From assembly GCA_016711095.1 (NCBI GenBank), contig JADJTP010000002.1, forward strand, positions 310,001 through 374,000: DNA of 64,000 nucleotides. Direction: 5' to 3'. The translations under genes were made by a program, and so were the position numbers. The notes beneath the pieces were generated by a model that had not been told where the DNA came from, ran no database searches, and was given only the letters and a program-made list of their open reading frames with translations. Source of the stretch: Actinomycetales bacterium (GTDB taxonomy: Bacteria; Actinomycetota; Actinomycetes; Actinomycetales; Dermatophilaceae). This document shows positions 8,993-17,623 of the stretch, piece by piece (the first letter of the stretch is position 1; every line of letters starts with the position of its first letter).

Positions 8993-9421
8993 GTGCACGG
9001 GCAGGCCGAAGCCGCGGTAGTCGGTGCCGGGCTCGCCAAGCTCGGTGTCAAGGCGAGTCAGATCGTCCAGGAGTTCGGCTGGGACGACGACACCGACGAT
9101 GCGTTGCGCGAGGCCATCGAGGAGCTCAGCGGCCATCCGCTCGAGGACGACACCTATGCCGATGGGGCCGATGTGGTCCTGGTGTGGTTCCGAGACGGCG
9201 ACGGCGACCTCGTCGACACCCTCGACGAGGCGCTCACCAATCTCGTGGATCGCGGAACCCTGGTGCTCGCGACCCCGCGCTCCGACCAGCACGGCCACGT
9301 CGAGCCCAGCGACATCGAGGACGCGGCCGTCGCCGCGGGGCTGCATCCCTCCGGAGGCGCCAACCTCTGCCGGGACTGGACGCTGCTTCGTCTCGTTGCG
9401 CCCCGCACCCAGCGTCGCTGA
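8993..9421 (+). CDS. DUF3052 family protein
   Basis: A small acidic cytosolic protein of about 142 residues. The family signature is clear: QIVQEFGWDDD near the N-terminus, the acidic stretch GADVVLVWFRDGDGDLVD, and HVEPSDIEDAA near the C-terminus. The function of the family is unknown; it is widespread in actinobacteria and is often next to aceE and a peroxiredoxin, as here. Start choice is GTG 8993 with AGAGGGGAG 6 nt upstream; TTG 8987 is an in-frame alternative. Confidence 0.85.
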   Translation: MHGQAEAAVVGAGLAKLGVKASQIVQEFGWDDDTDDALREAIEELSGHPLEDDTYADGADVVLVWFRDGDGDLVDTLDEALTNLVDRGTLVLATPRSDQHGHVEPSDIEDAAVAAGLHPSGGANLCRDWTLLRLVAPRTQRR

Positions 9422-9478
9422 GGACCAGCCCGCACAAGGCCGCGCCCGTGCTGCTCGCGGTCCTGGCAGAATCGCCTG

Positions 9479-9946
9479 ATGGCCACTGCTCCCGAGGTCG
9501 GCGACCTCGCTCCGGACTTCGCGTTGGCCGACCAGTTCGGCAAGCCGGTCACCCTCTCGGCACTTCGGGGTGGGCCCAATGTCGCGCTCGTGTTCTTCCC
9601 GCTCGCCTTCTCGGGGCTCTGCCGAGGTGAGCTGCGAGAAATCCGTGACACGCTCGAAGACTTCCAGCACGACGGCATCCAGGTCCTGGCGATCTCCTGC
9701 GACTCGAGCTATTCGCTGCGAGCGTGGGCAGATCAAGAGGGCTACTTCTTCCCGCTGTTGTCGGACTTCTGGCCGCACGGCGCGGTGGCTCGCAGCTACG
9801 GCGTCTTCCTTCCGGACGTGGGCTACGCGTCCCGGGGCACGTTCCTGCTCGACCGCGACGGGGTGGTGCGGTGGCGACTGCTCAACGGCCCTGGCCAGGT
9901 GCGTGACTTCAGCGGCTACCGGACGGCGCTCGCAGCCCTGCGATAG
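9479..9946 (+). CDS. Peroxiredoxin, AhpE-like
   Basis: A thiol peroxidase of the AhpC/TSA fold, 155 residues. The peroxidatic site is PLAFSGLC with Cys at about 48 (the usual Thr is Ser); a second Cys (ISCDSS, about 75) is at the alpha2 position used in some atypical 2-Cys enzymes. The AhpE pairing with DUF3052 and aceE is common in actinobacteria. CAGAAT exactly 6 nt upstream of the ATG suggests a leaderless transcript. Confidence 0.9.
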   Translation: MATAPEVGDLAPDFALADQFGKPVTLSALRGGPNVALVFFPLAFSGLCRGELREIRDTLEDFQHDGIQVLAISCDSSYSLRAWADQEGYFFPLLSDFWPHGAVARSYGVFLPDVGYASRGTFLLDRDGVVRWRLLNGPGQVRDFSGYRTALAALR

Positions 9947-10114
9947 CCCGAAGCGCTCGCTGCCGTCCGAGTGCGCTGCGCCGTGCTGCCGGCCGGTGAG
10001 ACGCGCCACGTCAGGACGGAGCCGATGGCGAGGCGAAATACGCTGAGCGCGAAGGTCGTCCCGGTCGACGTCCGCGGGAGAACCCCGTCGGATCGCCCCG
10101 GTGAAGGAGGGATC

Positions 10115-11410
10115 ATGTCCAGAGCGACCCAGGTCCTGGCGGATCTGGACGATACCCAGGATTGGCAGGAGCAGCTGTACGTCTACCTGCATGCGCACCC
10201 TGAGCTGTCGATGGACGAGGTGGAGACGACCGGCGAGATCGCCCGGAGATTGCGCTCGCTGGGGTATGTCGTGCACCGGCTGGGGGGTGGAGTGGTCGGG
10301 TTGCTCGCCAACGGGCCAGGGCCGACGGTGCTCTTCCGCGCTGACATCGATGCCCTTCCGATCGTCGAGACGACGGGTCTGTCGTATGCCTCCCAGCGCA
10401 CGGCGACCGACCGCACGGGCGTCACTGTCGGGGTGATGCATGCCTGCGGTCACGACGTAAACGTCACCTGTGCCCTCGGTGCCGCGCAGTTGCTCGCCGA
10501 CACCCAGAGCGAGTGGCAGGGCACGGTCGTCGCGCTCTTCCAGCCTGGTCAGGAGACGGCCGAGGGGGCCAGGGCCATGGTTGCCGACGGCCTTGTCTCG
10601 AGGATCCCCCGACCCGATGTGGCGTTTGCCCAACACATCTTCGACACCCCTGCAGCGGGCCAGGTGGCCGTTGGGTCGGGCCCGGTGCTCTCCGAGGGTG
10701 ACTCCATCAGGATCACCCTCTACGGCAGGGGATCGCACGGGGCGATGCCACACCTGGGCGTGGACGCGGTGGTCCTGGCCGCTGCCGTGGTGATGCACCT
10801 GCAGGCGATCGTCGCCCGCGAGCTCGCTCCTGGTGAGTTCGGGGTTGTCACCGTCGGCAGCGTGCAGGCCGGGCAGAAGAGCAATGTCCTGCCCAGCCGG
10901 GCGACCCTGCTGATCAATGTGCGGGCTTATCGCTCCGAGGTCCGCGCCGCGCTGGTGGCCGCCGTCGAGCGCATCGTCAGGGGTGAATGTGCGGCTGCGG
11001 GATCGCCGGTGCCGCCCCAGTTCGACTATTACGAACGCTATCCGCTCACCTTCAACGACCCGCATGTCACGGCCCGCGTGCGCGCCGCGTTCGAGGAACA
11101 CTTCGGGGCCGACCGGGTCTTGGAGCTGGACCCAGTCCCCACAAGTGAGGACTTCAGCGTCATCCCGGACGCTTTCGGCACGCCCTACACGTATTGGGGT
11201 CTGGGCGGATTCGCCGCCGACAGCACGGTGGTGCCCAACCACAGCCCCGATTTCGCCCCCGATATGCAGCCGACGCTGCGGACCGGCACGGAAGCCATCG
11301 TCGTCGCGGCGCTGGCCTTCCTCGACGGTCCCGCTCCGGTGACCGAGCCGCCGCCGCGCGCTGCCTGGGACATGCGCAGCTGGGCCGGGCTGCGTCCAGT
11401 GACACAATGA
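10115..11410 (+). CDS. M20 family amidohydrolase (hippurate hydrolase/aminoacylase-like)
   Basis: A metal-dependent amidohydrolase that removes acyl groups from amino acids or related amides, 431 residues. The metal site motif HACGHD is at about 110, FQPGQE at about 149, and a dimerisation domain begins near GRGSHGAMPH. TSEDFS and a C-terminal HSPDF supply later ligands. The ATG at 10115 is preceded by AAGGAGGG. The substrate cannot be told from sequence. It ends 28 nt before tRNA-Val. Confidence 0.9.
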   Translation: MSRATQVLADLDDTQDWQEQLYVYLHAHPELSMDEVETTGEIARRLRSLGYVVHRLGGGVVGLLANGPGPTVLFRADIDALPIVETTGLSYASQRTATDRTGVTVGVMHACGHDVNVTCALGAAQLLADTQSEWQGTVVALFQPGQETAEGARAMVADGLVSRIPRPDVAFAQHIFDTPAAGQVAVGSGPVLSEGDSIRITLYGRGSHGAMPHLGVDAVVLAAAVVMHLQAIVARELAPGEFGVVTVGSVQAGQKSNVLPSRATLLINVRAYRSEVRAALVAAVERIVRGECAAAGSPVPPQFDYYERYPLTFNDPHVTARVRAAFEEHFGADRVLELDPVPTSEDFSVIPDAFGTPYTYWGLGGFAADSTVVPNHSPDFAPDMQPTLRTGTEAIVVAALAFLDGPAPVTEPPPRAAWDMRSWAGLRPVTQ

Positions 11411-11415
11411 CCCCC

Positions 11416-11435
11416 GGTATGCCGCACGGCATACC
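11416..11435. repeat. Inverted pair of the GTATGCCG octamer
   Basis: GGTATGCCG, two bases, then CGGCATACC: a perfect 9-bp inverted repeat with a 2-nt loop, between the M20 stop and tRNA-Val. It may act as a terminator or processing site. It is one of three tight inverted octamer pairs in the window. Confidence 0.85.
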
Positions 11436-11438
11436 GCA

Positions 11439-11511
11439 GGGCCTGTAGCTCAGGTGGTAGAGCACCGCGTTTACACCGCGGGTGTCGTCGGTTCGAGCCC
11501 GGCCGGGCCCA
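11439..11511 (+). tRNA. tRNA-Val (anticodon TAC)
   Basis: The cloverleaf closes by eye. The acceptor GGGCCTG pairs with CGGGCCC, the anticodon stem CCGCG/CGCGG holds loop TTTACAC, and the T arm is GTCGG-TTCGAGC-CCGGC. Discriminator A at 11511; the CCA end is not encoded. The next gene starts 2 nt later. Confidence 0.95.
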
Positions 11512-11512
11512 C

Positions 11513-12355
11513 ATGGGAGTCACCTTGCGCGACATCGTCGCGGCCGCTGACCTGCTGTTCCCGCCGGAGACCGCGATGTCGTGGGATCGGGTCGGGCTCG
11601 TCACCGGCGACCTCGACCAGCCGGTCCGCCACGTGCGATTCGCGGTCGACCCGGCGCTGCCGGTCATCGAGGAGGCGATCGCAGAGGGCGCCGACGTGCT
11701 GATCACCCACCATCCACTGCTGTTGCGGGGGGTCCACTCCGTCGCGACAACGACCGCAAAGGGTCGCGCAGTGACCCGGGCTGTCGTCGCCGATCTCGCG
11801 ATCCTCTGCGCCCACACCAACGCCGACGTCGCCGACCCTGGGGTGTGCGACGCCCTTGCCAGCGCCTGCGGGCTCACCGACATCGACGTCTTGACCGTCG
11901 AGCAGGGTCAGGGGCTCGGCCGGGTGGGCCGCCTGGCGACGCCGGTCACGCTGCGCGAGTTCGCCGAGAGGCTTGCCGCGGCCTTGCCGGCGACGAATGT
12001 CGGGGTCCGAGTCGCCGGAGACCCGGGCGCCCGGGTATGCCGTGTCGCCGTCCTCGGTGGTTCCGGAGACGGGCTGTTCGACGCGGTCCGCCGGGCCGGC
12101 GTCGACGTCTATGTGACCGCTGACCTGCGTCATCACCCGGCGTTGGAGGCCCGCGAGGAGTCGTCTTTCGGCCCCCCGTATCTGGTCGACGCCGGACATT
12201 GGGCGACCGAGTGGCTCTGGTTGAGCCGCGCCGCCGAGCGGCTCATCGCAGCCCTCGGACCGCTGGGCACTACGGTGGAGACTTCGATCTCGATCGCCCG
12301 CACCGATCCATGGGACTTCCTCGTCGGTGTGAACGCCGACGGAGGTGCACGCTGA
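11513..12355 (+). CDS. Nif3-like dinuclear metal centre protein (YbgI/DUF34)
   Basis: 280 residues. The family motifs are DRVGLVTGD near the N-terminus, LITHHPLLLRG (about 65), and CAHTNADVA; the His and Asp residues build a dinuclear metal site. Its biochemical role is unsettled (a metal-handling or cyclohydrolase-like role is proposed). The ATG lies 2 nt after the tRNA-Val discriminator, so there is no room for its own promoter or SD: its mRNA 5' end is likely made by tRNA 3' processing or is read through. It heads the conserved order nif3 - zinc ribbon - RNase H/phosphatase. Confidence 0.9.
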   Translation: MGVTLRDIVAAADLLFPPETAMSWDRVGLVTGDLDQPVRHVRFAVDPALPVIEEAIAEGADVLITHHPLLLRGVHSVATTTAKGRAVTRAVVADLAILCAHTNADVADPGVCDALASACGLTDIDVLTVEQGQGLGRVGRLATPVTLREFAERLAAALPATNVGVRVAGDPGARVCRVAVLGGSGDGLFDAVRRAGVDVYVTADLRHHPALEAREESSFGPPYLVDAGHWATEWLWLSRAAERLIAALGPLGTTVETSISIARTDPWDFLVGVNADGGAR

Positions 12356-13092
12356 AAGCCCAGCCCGCTCAGCAGGCCAGGCTCGTGGAGCTACAGGGGC
12401 TCGACACCCGCCTGGACCAGCTCGCCCACGCGCGCTCGGCGCATCCGTCGCATGCGCGGCTCAAGGAGCTGCGTCAGCGGTCGGCGGTCCTCGATCGTGA
12501 ACTTGCCCTGGCCCGCACGGCCCTGTCCGACATCCAGCGTGACGTCGACAAGGCCGAGGCGGACGTGCAACTGGTGCGGGACCGGGCCGCTCGCAACCAG
12601 CAGCGCCTTGACTCCGGCACCGGTTCGCCGAAGGACCTGCTCGCTCTGCAGCATGAGTTGGTTTCGCTGGCCCGCCGACAGGGCGATCTTGAGGACCTCG
12701 AGCTCGAGGTGATGGAGCGGGCCGAGACGCTGGCCGCCGACGTCGCCCGGCACGAGGCGAGCCGGGTCGAGCTGGACTCGCTGCTTGCCGAGGCCGTCGG
12801 GGAACAGACCGGTGCGTTCGAGGTGATCGACGCGGAAGCGACCGAGGTGGCGAGCCGTCGGTCGCTCGTGGCTCCCGACATCGGGGCCGAGCTGTTGGCA
12901 CTCTATGACAAGATCCGGGCCGGCAGCGGTGGGATCGGTGCGGCCGAGCTCACCCAACGCCGGTGCACCGGCTGTCGGCTGGAGCTCAACCAGGTGGACC
13001 TGTCGAACCTGAAGAACGCGGCCGCCGACGAAGTCCTGCGCTGCGAGGAGTGCCGCCGGATCCTCGTGCGCACCGCCGAGTCCGGTCTGTGA
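12352..13092 (+). CDS. CdsZ-like C4 zinc-ribbon coiled-coil protein, probable CTG start
   Basis: 246 residues: a long N-terminal coiled coil (about 20-180, rich in Leu/Glu/Arg) followed by a zinc ribbon with CTGC and CEEC pairs. The family (Rv2229c type) probably scaffolds RNA or secretion factors; the exact role is not settled. The only start that keeps the conserved MKA-like N-terminus is CTG at 12352; GGAGG lies 6 nt upstream, inside the nif3 end, and CTG overlaps the nif3 stop (CTGA). GTG further in (VELQG) is the alternative. Confidence 0.85.
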   Translation: MKAQPAQQARLVELQGLDTRLDQLAHARSAHPSHARLKELRQRSAVLDRELALARTALSDIQRDVDKAEADVQLVRDRAARNQQRLDSGTGSPKDLLALQHELVSLARRQGDLEDLELEVMERAETLAADVARHEASRVELDSLLAEAVGEQTGAFEVIDAEATEVASRRSLVAPDIGAELLALYDKIRAGSGGIGAAELTQRRCTGCRLELNQVDLSNLKNAAADEVLRCEECRRILVRTAESGL

Positions 13093-13108
13093 GACGGCGG
13101 CAGGACCA

Positions 13109-14281
13109 GTGGGCGCAGCGCTGATCGTTGAAGCCGACGGCGGATCACGCGGCAACCCGGGAGTGGCCGGTTATGGCGCCCTCGTGCGGGATGCCGGCAC
13201 CGGTGTGGTGCTGATCGAGCGCGCGGCGCCGTTGGGGAAAGCCAGCAACAACGTCGCGGAGTATGCCGGTCTGATCGCCGGATTGGAGGCCGCGCTGCGG
13301 CTGGAGCCCGGTGCTGACGTCGAGGTGCGGATGGACTCCAAGCTCGTCGTGGAACAGATGGCCGGTCGTTGGAAGATCAAGCACGAGGACATGAGACGGC
13401 TGTCGACGCAGGCGCAGGAGCTCGTGCGGGCCATCACCGCAGGCGGTGGCCGGGTGCGCTGGACGTGGATCCCGCGCGAGGAGAACAAGGCCGCAGACGC
13501 CCTCTCGAACGCCGGGATGGACGGGCGGATCATCGACCGTGAGCCCGCCTCGACGCAGCTCGAGCCCGAGCCCGCCGGTGCGATCGTGGACAAGCCCGCC
13601 GTTGCGATCGTGGACAAGCGAGCCGTGGCCCGGATGGACTCCGGCACCAACGCAGCTCTGGACGGCGGGACCCGGATCATTCTCGTGCGCCACGGGGTGA
13701 CCGACTTCACCGTGAGCGGCCGCCTGGACGGACGGGGCGGAGCCGATCCGGCCCTCAACGAGCAGGGGCTCAGGCAGGCGGCCGCGGCGGCCGCCCTGGT
13801 GCCCACCCTGCTCGGTGACCCGCCAGTGCGGCTGATCACCTCGTCACTGCAGCGGGTGCGGATGACCGGCGCGCCGATCGGCGACACGCTCGGCGTCCAG
13901 CCCACCGTCGACGCGGACTGGGACGAGCGGGCCTTCGGCGACTGGGACGGGCTCACCCTCGCGCAAATCCACCAGCGGCACCCCGCCAAGCTCGCCCGCA
14001 TGCGCCTGGACGCGGGATATTCGCCGCCAGGGGGTGAGTCACGATCAGAGGTGCTCTCCAGGGTGCTCGGGGCGATGGCCCGTGCCGCGGACGCACCGGG
14101 CACTGTCGTGGTCGTGACCAGCCGGGTGCCGATCCTCTGCGTGCTCAGCCACGTGTTGCAACTGGCACCGGAGCGATTCTGGGCCCTGCAGACCGAGCCT
14201 GCGTCGGTCAGCGTCGTCGAGCTCTGGCCCGACGGTCACGTCTCGGTGCCGACCGTCAACCGGACCGAACACCTGGCCTGA
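13109..14281 (+). CDS. Bifunctional RNase HI / histidine phosphatase (CobC-like)
   Basis: 390 residues. The N-terminal RNase HI domain (1-135) carries the catalytic acidic residues (VEADGGSRGN, NVAEYAGLIAGLEAAL, MDSKLVVEQM, ENKAADALSN) and degrades RNA in RNA-DNA hybrids. The C-terminal phosphoglycerate mutase/phosphatase domain begins VRHGVTD (about 191) and resembles alpha-ribazole phosphatase. The same fusion is Rv2228c in Mycobacterium. The linker (about 150-180) holds a near-duplicate IVDKPAVAIVDKRAVA from 24-bp tandem repeats. Start GTG. Confidence 0.9.
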   Translation: MGAALIVEADGGSRGNPGVAGYGALVRDAGTGVVLIERAAPLGKASNNVAEYAGLIAGLEAALRLEPGADVEVRMDSKLVVEQMAGRWKIKHEDMRRLSTQAQELVRAITAGGGRVRWTWIPREENKAADALSNAGMDGRIIDREPASTQLEPEPAGAIVDKPAVAIVDKRAVARMDSGTNAALDGGTRIILVRHGVTDFTVSGRLDGRGGADPALNEQGLRQAAAAAALVPTLLGDPPVRLITSSLQRVRMTGAPIGDTLGVQPTVDADWDERAFGDWDGLTLAQIHQRHPAKLARMRLDAGYSPPGGESRSEVLSRVLGAMARAADAPGTVVVVTSRVPILCVLSHVLQLAPERFWALQTEPASVSVVELWPDGHVSVPTVNRTEHLA

Positions 14282-14350
14282 GGCGGCGGCCCACTGCAAC
14301 GACCCACTCGCACGGCCCCCGGCCACGGCCCATTGCCACGGCCGGCCAAC

Positions 14351-14356
14351 TACATT
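14351..14356 (+). promoter_or_regulatory. -10 element, leaderless hisF
   Basis: TACATT lies 6 nt before the GTG at 14363. Confidence 0.5.
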
Positions 14357-14362
14357 GGCCAA

Positions 14363-15136
14363 GTGAATGTTGCCATCAGAGTGATCGCGTGCCTCGACGT
14401 CGATGCCGGCCGGGTTGTCAAGGGCGTCAACTTCGAGAACCTGCGCGACGCGGGCGACCCGGTGGAGCTGGCGACGGCCTATGACGCTCAGGGTGTCGAC
14501 GAGCTGACCTTCCTGGACGTCACCGCGAGCAGCGGTGACCGCGAGACCACCTATGACGTCGTGCGTCGCACCGCCGAGCAGGTCTTCATCCCGCTGACGG
14601 TCGGCGGGGGAGTGCGCGCCGTCGATGACGTCGACCGACTGCTGCGCGCCGGCGCCGACAAGGTGGGCGTGAACACCGCGGCCCTCGCCCGCCCGGAGCT
14701 CATCAGCGACATCGCCGATCGTTTCGGCGCCCAGGTGCTCGTGCTGTCCGCCGATGTGCGCCGCCGCCGTGACGAACACGGCCGTGCGACAAGCGATTTC
14801 GTCATGACCACGCATGGTGGGCGGGTGGCGGTCGACCTGGACGCGATCGACTGGTGTGCCCGCGCCCAGGCGCTGGGCGCCGGCGAGATCCTGCTGAATT
14901 CGATGGACGCCGACGGCACGAAGGACGGCTTCGACCTCGAGCTCATCGCCGCCGTGCGGGCCGCCGTCAGCATCCCGGTCATCGCCTCGGGAGGCGCGGG
15001 CCGGGTCGAGCATTTCGCGCCGGCGGTGCGGGCCGGCGCCGACGCTGTGCTCGCGGCCAGTGTCTTCCACTTCGGGGATCTCACCGTGGCGCAGGTCAAA
15101 GCGGCCATGCGGGCCGAGGGGATCGAGGTCCGGTGA
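14363..15136 (+). CDS. hisF: Imidazole glycerol phosphate synthase cyclase subunit
   Basis: Forms imidazole glycerol phosphate and AICAR from PRFAR in histidine synthesis, with HisH. 257 residues, the usual length. (beta/alpha)8 barrel signatures: IACLDVDAGRVVKG at the start, TVGGGVR, NSMDADGTKDGFD, and ASGGAG. The catalytic Asp pair (about 11 and 130) is present. No other his genes are adjacent. The start is supported by TACATT upstream, although the frame is open from 14333. Confidence 0.95.
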   Translation: MNVAIRVIACLDVDAGRVVKGVNFENLRDAGDPVELATAYDAQGVDELTFLDVTASSGDRETTYDVVRRTAEQVFIPLTVGGGVRAVDDVDRLLRAGADKVGVNTAALARPELISDIADRFGAQVLVLSADVRRRRDEHGRATSDFVMTTHGGRVAVDLDAIDWCARAQALGAGEILLNSMDADGTKDGFDLELIAAVRAAVSIPVIASGGAGRVEHFAPAVRAGADAVLAASVFHFGDLTVAQVKAAMRAEGIEVR

Positions 15137-15750
15137 GCGCCCCGGACCGCGAGCCGACCCTGTGGGAGCGGAAGATCGCCGCCGACGCGGGCCACTCCGA
15201 TTGGTACGTCGCCCGGTTCCGTCGCCTGGCGGCAGACGGGGTCGACATCGTCGGTGAGGCCAGGACGCTCGACGCGATGCTTGAGAGAGGCTCGAGAGTG
15301 CTCGATGCCGGGTGCGGCCCGGGGCGGATCGGGGCTCACCTGCACGCTGCCGGACACACGGTCGTCGGCGTCGACATTGACCCCGTGCTCATCGCCGCCG
15401 CGCGGCAGGACTATCCCGGACCGACGTGGCTCGTCGGGGACCTCTCGACACTGGACCTGCCGGCGCACGGCATACCGGAGCCTTTTGACGCGGTCGTCTG
15501 TGCCGGCAACGTCGTCACATTTGTCGCGCCCTCGACCCGCCGGGACGTGATCGACCGGCTGCTGCAACACCTCGCGCCTGGCGGCCGCGCGGTTATCGGC
15601 TTCGGCACCGACCGCGGGTATGCGGTCGAGGAGTTCCGCCGCGACGCCGCGACGGTCGGCTTCCAGGAGGACCTGCTGCTGGCCACCTGGGACCTGCGCC
15701 CATACACCCCGGACTCCGACTTCCTCGTCGCCGTCCTGCGTCGCGGCTGA
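15133..15750 (+). CDS. Class I SAM-dependent methyltransferase
   Basis: 205 residues. Motif I VLDAGCGPGRIGAHL (about 56-70), then VVGVDIDPVL and a VCAGNVVTF segment mark a Rossmann methyltransferase. The substrate is unknown. The GTG start overlaps the hisF stop (GTGA), so it is translationally coupled to hisF; nothing else links it to histidine synthesis. Confidence 0.85.
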   Translation: MSAPDREPTLWERKIAADAGHSDWYVARFRRLAADGVDIVGEARTLDAMLERGSRVLDAGCGPGRIGAHLHAAGHTVVGVDIDPVLIAAARQDYPGPTWLVGDLSTLDLPAHGIPEPFDAVVCAGNVVTFVAPSTRRDVIDRLLQHLAPGGRAVIGFGTDRGYAVEEFRRDAATVGFQEDLLLATWDLRPYTPDSDFLVAVLRRG

Positions 15751-15773
15751 GCCCAGCGCTGCCCTGGGGGAGA

Positions 15774-17000
15774 ATGGGGGGCATGTCCGTCGCTCTCGGT
15801 ATGCCGTCGATCCCGTCAGCCCAGCCCGTCGTCGCGCCGCGGCGTCCCACGCGCAAGATCCAGGTGGGCCGGATCGCGGTCGGCGGGGACGCGCCGATCT
15901 CGGTGCAGTCGATGTGCACGACGCTGACGGCCGACGTCAACGCGACCCTCCAGCAGATCGCCGAGCTCACCGCCGCCGGCTGCGACATCGTCAGGGTGGC
16001 CTGTCCGAGCCAAGACGACGCCGACGCGCTGCCCGAGATCGCCCGCAAGAGTCAGATCCCGGTGATCGCCGACATCCACTTCCAGCCGAAATATGTGTAT
16101 GCCGCGATAGATGCCGGCTGCGCGGCGGTGCGGGTCAACCCCGGCAACATCCGTCAGTTCGACGACCAGGTGGGCGAGATCGCGCGGCGGGCCAAGGCCG
16201 CCGGGGTTTCCATCCGGATCGGCGTCAACGCCGGCAGCCTCGACAAGCGGCTGCTCGAGAAATATGGCAAGGCCACACCAGAAGCGCTGGTCGAGTCGGC
16301 CGTCTGGGAAGCCGGCCTGTTTGAAGAGCACGACTTCCACGATTTCAAGATCTCGGTCAAGCACAACGACCCGGTCATCATGATCACGGCATACGAGTTG
16401 CTTGCGCAGCGCGGCGACTGGCCCCTGCATCTCGGGGTGACCGAGGCGGGGCCGGCCTTCCAGGGCACCATCAAGTCGGCCGTGGCCTTCGGGGCGCTGC
16501 TGTCGCGGGGGATCGGCGACACGATCCGGGTCTCGCTGTCGGCGCCTCCGATCGAGGAGGTCAAGGTCGGCAACCAGATCCTGCAGTCGCTCGGTCTGAG
16601 GCCGCGCAAGCTCGAGATTGTGTCGTGCCCGTCCTGCGGCCGCGCTCAGGTCGACGTCTACACCCTCGCCGACCAGGTGACCGCCGGTCTGGAGGGATTG
16701 ACCGTCCCTCTGCGGGTCGCGGTGATGGGCTGCGTCGTCAACGGACCGGGAGAGGCTCGTGAGGCCGACCTCGGGGTCGCATCGGGCAACGGAAAGGGGC
16801 AGATCTTCGTCAAGGGTCAGGTGATCAAGACGGTCCCCGAGAGCCAGATCGTCGAGACTCTCATCGAGGAGGCGATGCGTTTGGCCGAGGAGATGGGCGA
16901 GCCTGCGGATGCCGAACCCGGCTCGGACGTGCCGGCCCCTGGCGCCTCCGGCCCCACCGGCCCCACCGGTCCTACCGGCCCCACCGTCACGGTCGGCTAG
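15774..17000 (+). CDS. ispG: 4-hydroxy-3-methylbut-2-enyl diphosphate synthase
   Basis: Reductive ring opening of MEcPP to HMBPP in the non-mevalonate isoprenoid pathway. 408 residues. The [4Fe-4S] cysteines are in SCPSCGR and GCVVNGPGE, and ADIHFQPKYVYAAID and RVNPGNI are family blocks. The C-terminal tail carries four collagen-like Gly-Pro-Thr triplets from a 9-bp tandem repeat, an unusual ending. Start ATG 15774; ATG 15783 is an alternative. dxr and rseP, often adjacent in actinobacteria, are not here. Confidence 0.95.
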   Translation: MGGMSVALGMPSIPSAQPVVAPRRPTRKIQVGRIAVGGDAPISVQSMCTTLTADVNATLQQIAELTAAGCDIVRVACPSQDDADALPEIARKSQIPVIADIHFQPKYVYAAIDAGCAAVRVNPGNIRQFDDQVGEIARRAKAAGVSIRIGVNAGSLDKRLLEKYGKATPEALVESAVWEAGLFEEHDFHDFKISVKHNDPVIMITAYELLAQRGDWPLHLGVTEAGPAFQGTIKSAVAFGALLSRGIGDTIRVSLSAPPIEEVKVGNQILQSLGLRPRKLEIVSCPSCGRAQVDVYTLADQVTAGLEGLTVPLRVAVMGCVVNGPGEAREADLGVASGNGKGQIFVKGQVIKTVPESQIVETLIEEAMRLAEEMGEPADAEPGSDVPAPGASGPTGPTGPTGPTVTVG

Positions 17001-17017
17001 GGCGCCTGGCCTTCCCG

Positions 17018-17623
17018 TCAGTCCACGCGCCGGTTGAGCGAGAAGATTCGCCCGAGCAGGGGCATGAGCACGATGTTGAGGCCATGCAGTGCCCCGATGA
17101 TGAGCAGGATCCCGCCGATCTTGGCGAGTTCTTCCTGTAGCTGCGCGGCGGTCGCGTCGACGGCATACCAGCCGTTGCGCTCATAGCCCTCCACCCGCAC
17201 CGTAAAGAGGATGTAGGCCGTGAAGATCAGGTAGTAGACGATATCGGTGAGCACGATGTAGCTCTTGCCGGTCAGCGGATTGTCGTGGAAGACGTCAGCC
17301 GCGTACGCCCGGCCGAAGCGCTTGATGAACGGCCCCAACCACACCGCGATCGCGACAAGCACGGCGGTCGTCGCCACCTCGAGGATCCACCAGGGCATGT
17401 GCAGGCCTTTCTCGTCGCGGGGAGTGAAGATGGCGATGGCGGCGGTTGCCGCGAAGCCCGCCGAGACCCACCAGAGGGTGAGCCAGCGGCGGCGACGTCG
17501 GCGTTCCAGATCGTCCGCGATCGACAAGGCGACCCGTTCGAACAGATCCGGGGAGGGCCGGCTCCCGACGGCGCCGACCGGGTCGGCGAGCGCCTCACGC
17601 AGCCGGTCTTCGATCATGCTCAT
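17018..17623 (-). CDS. Membrane protein partner of ECF sigma factor
   Basis: 201 residues: a cytosolic N-terminus of about 45 residues ending in an Arg cluster, then four predicted membrane segments. It starts inside the stop of the sigma gene (ATGA overlap), so it is made together with it. Its position suggests an anti-sigma factor, but I see no zinc-binding anti-sigma His/Cys motif, so this remains inference. Confidence 0.7.
   Translation of the reverse strand: MSMIEDRLREALADPVGAVGSRPSPDLFERVALSIADDLERRRRRRWLTLWWVSAGFAATAAIAIFTPRDEKGLHMPWWILEVATTAVLVAIAVWLGPFIKRFGRAYAADVFHDNPLTGKSYIVLTDIVYYLIFTAYILFTVRVEGYERNGWYAVDATAAQLQEELAKIGGILLIIGALHGLNIVLMPLLGRIFSLNRRVD

Noticed and set aside
8846..11407. 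853-codon open frame on the minus strand opposite DUF3052, peroxiredoxin and the M20 gene
   Set aside because: Composition and lack of domains show it to be an antisense shadow of GC-rich genes; the plus-strand genes have clear motifs.
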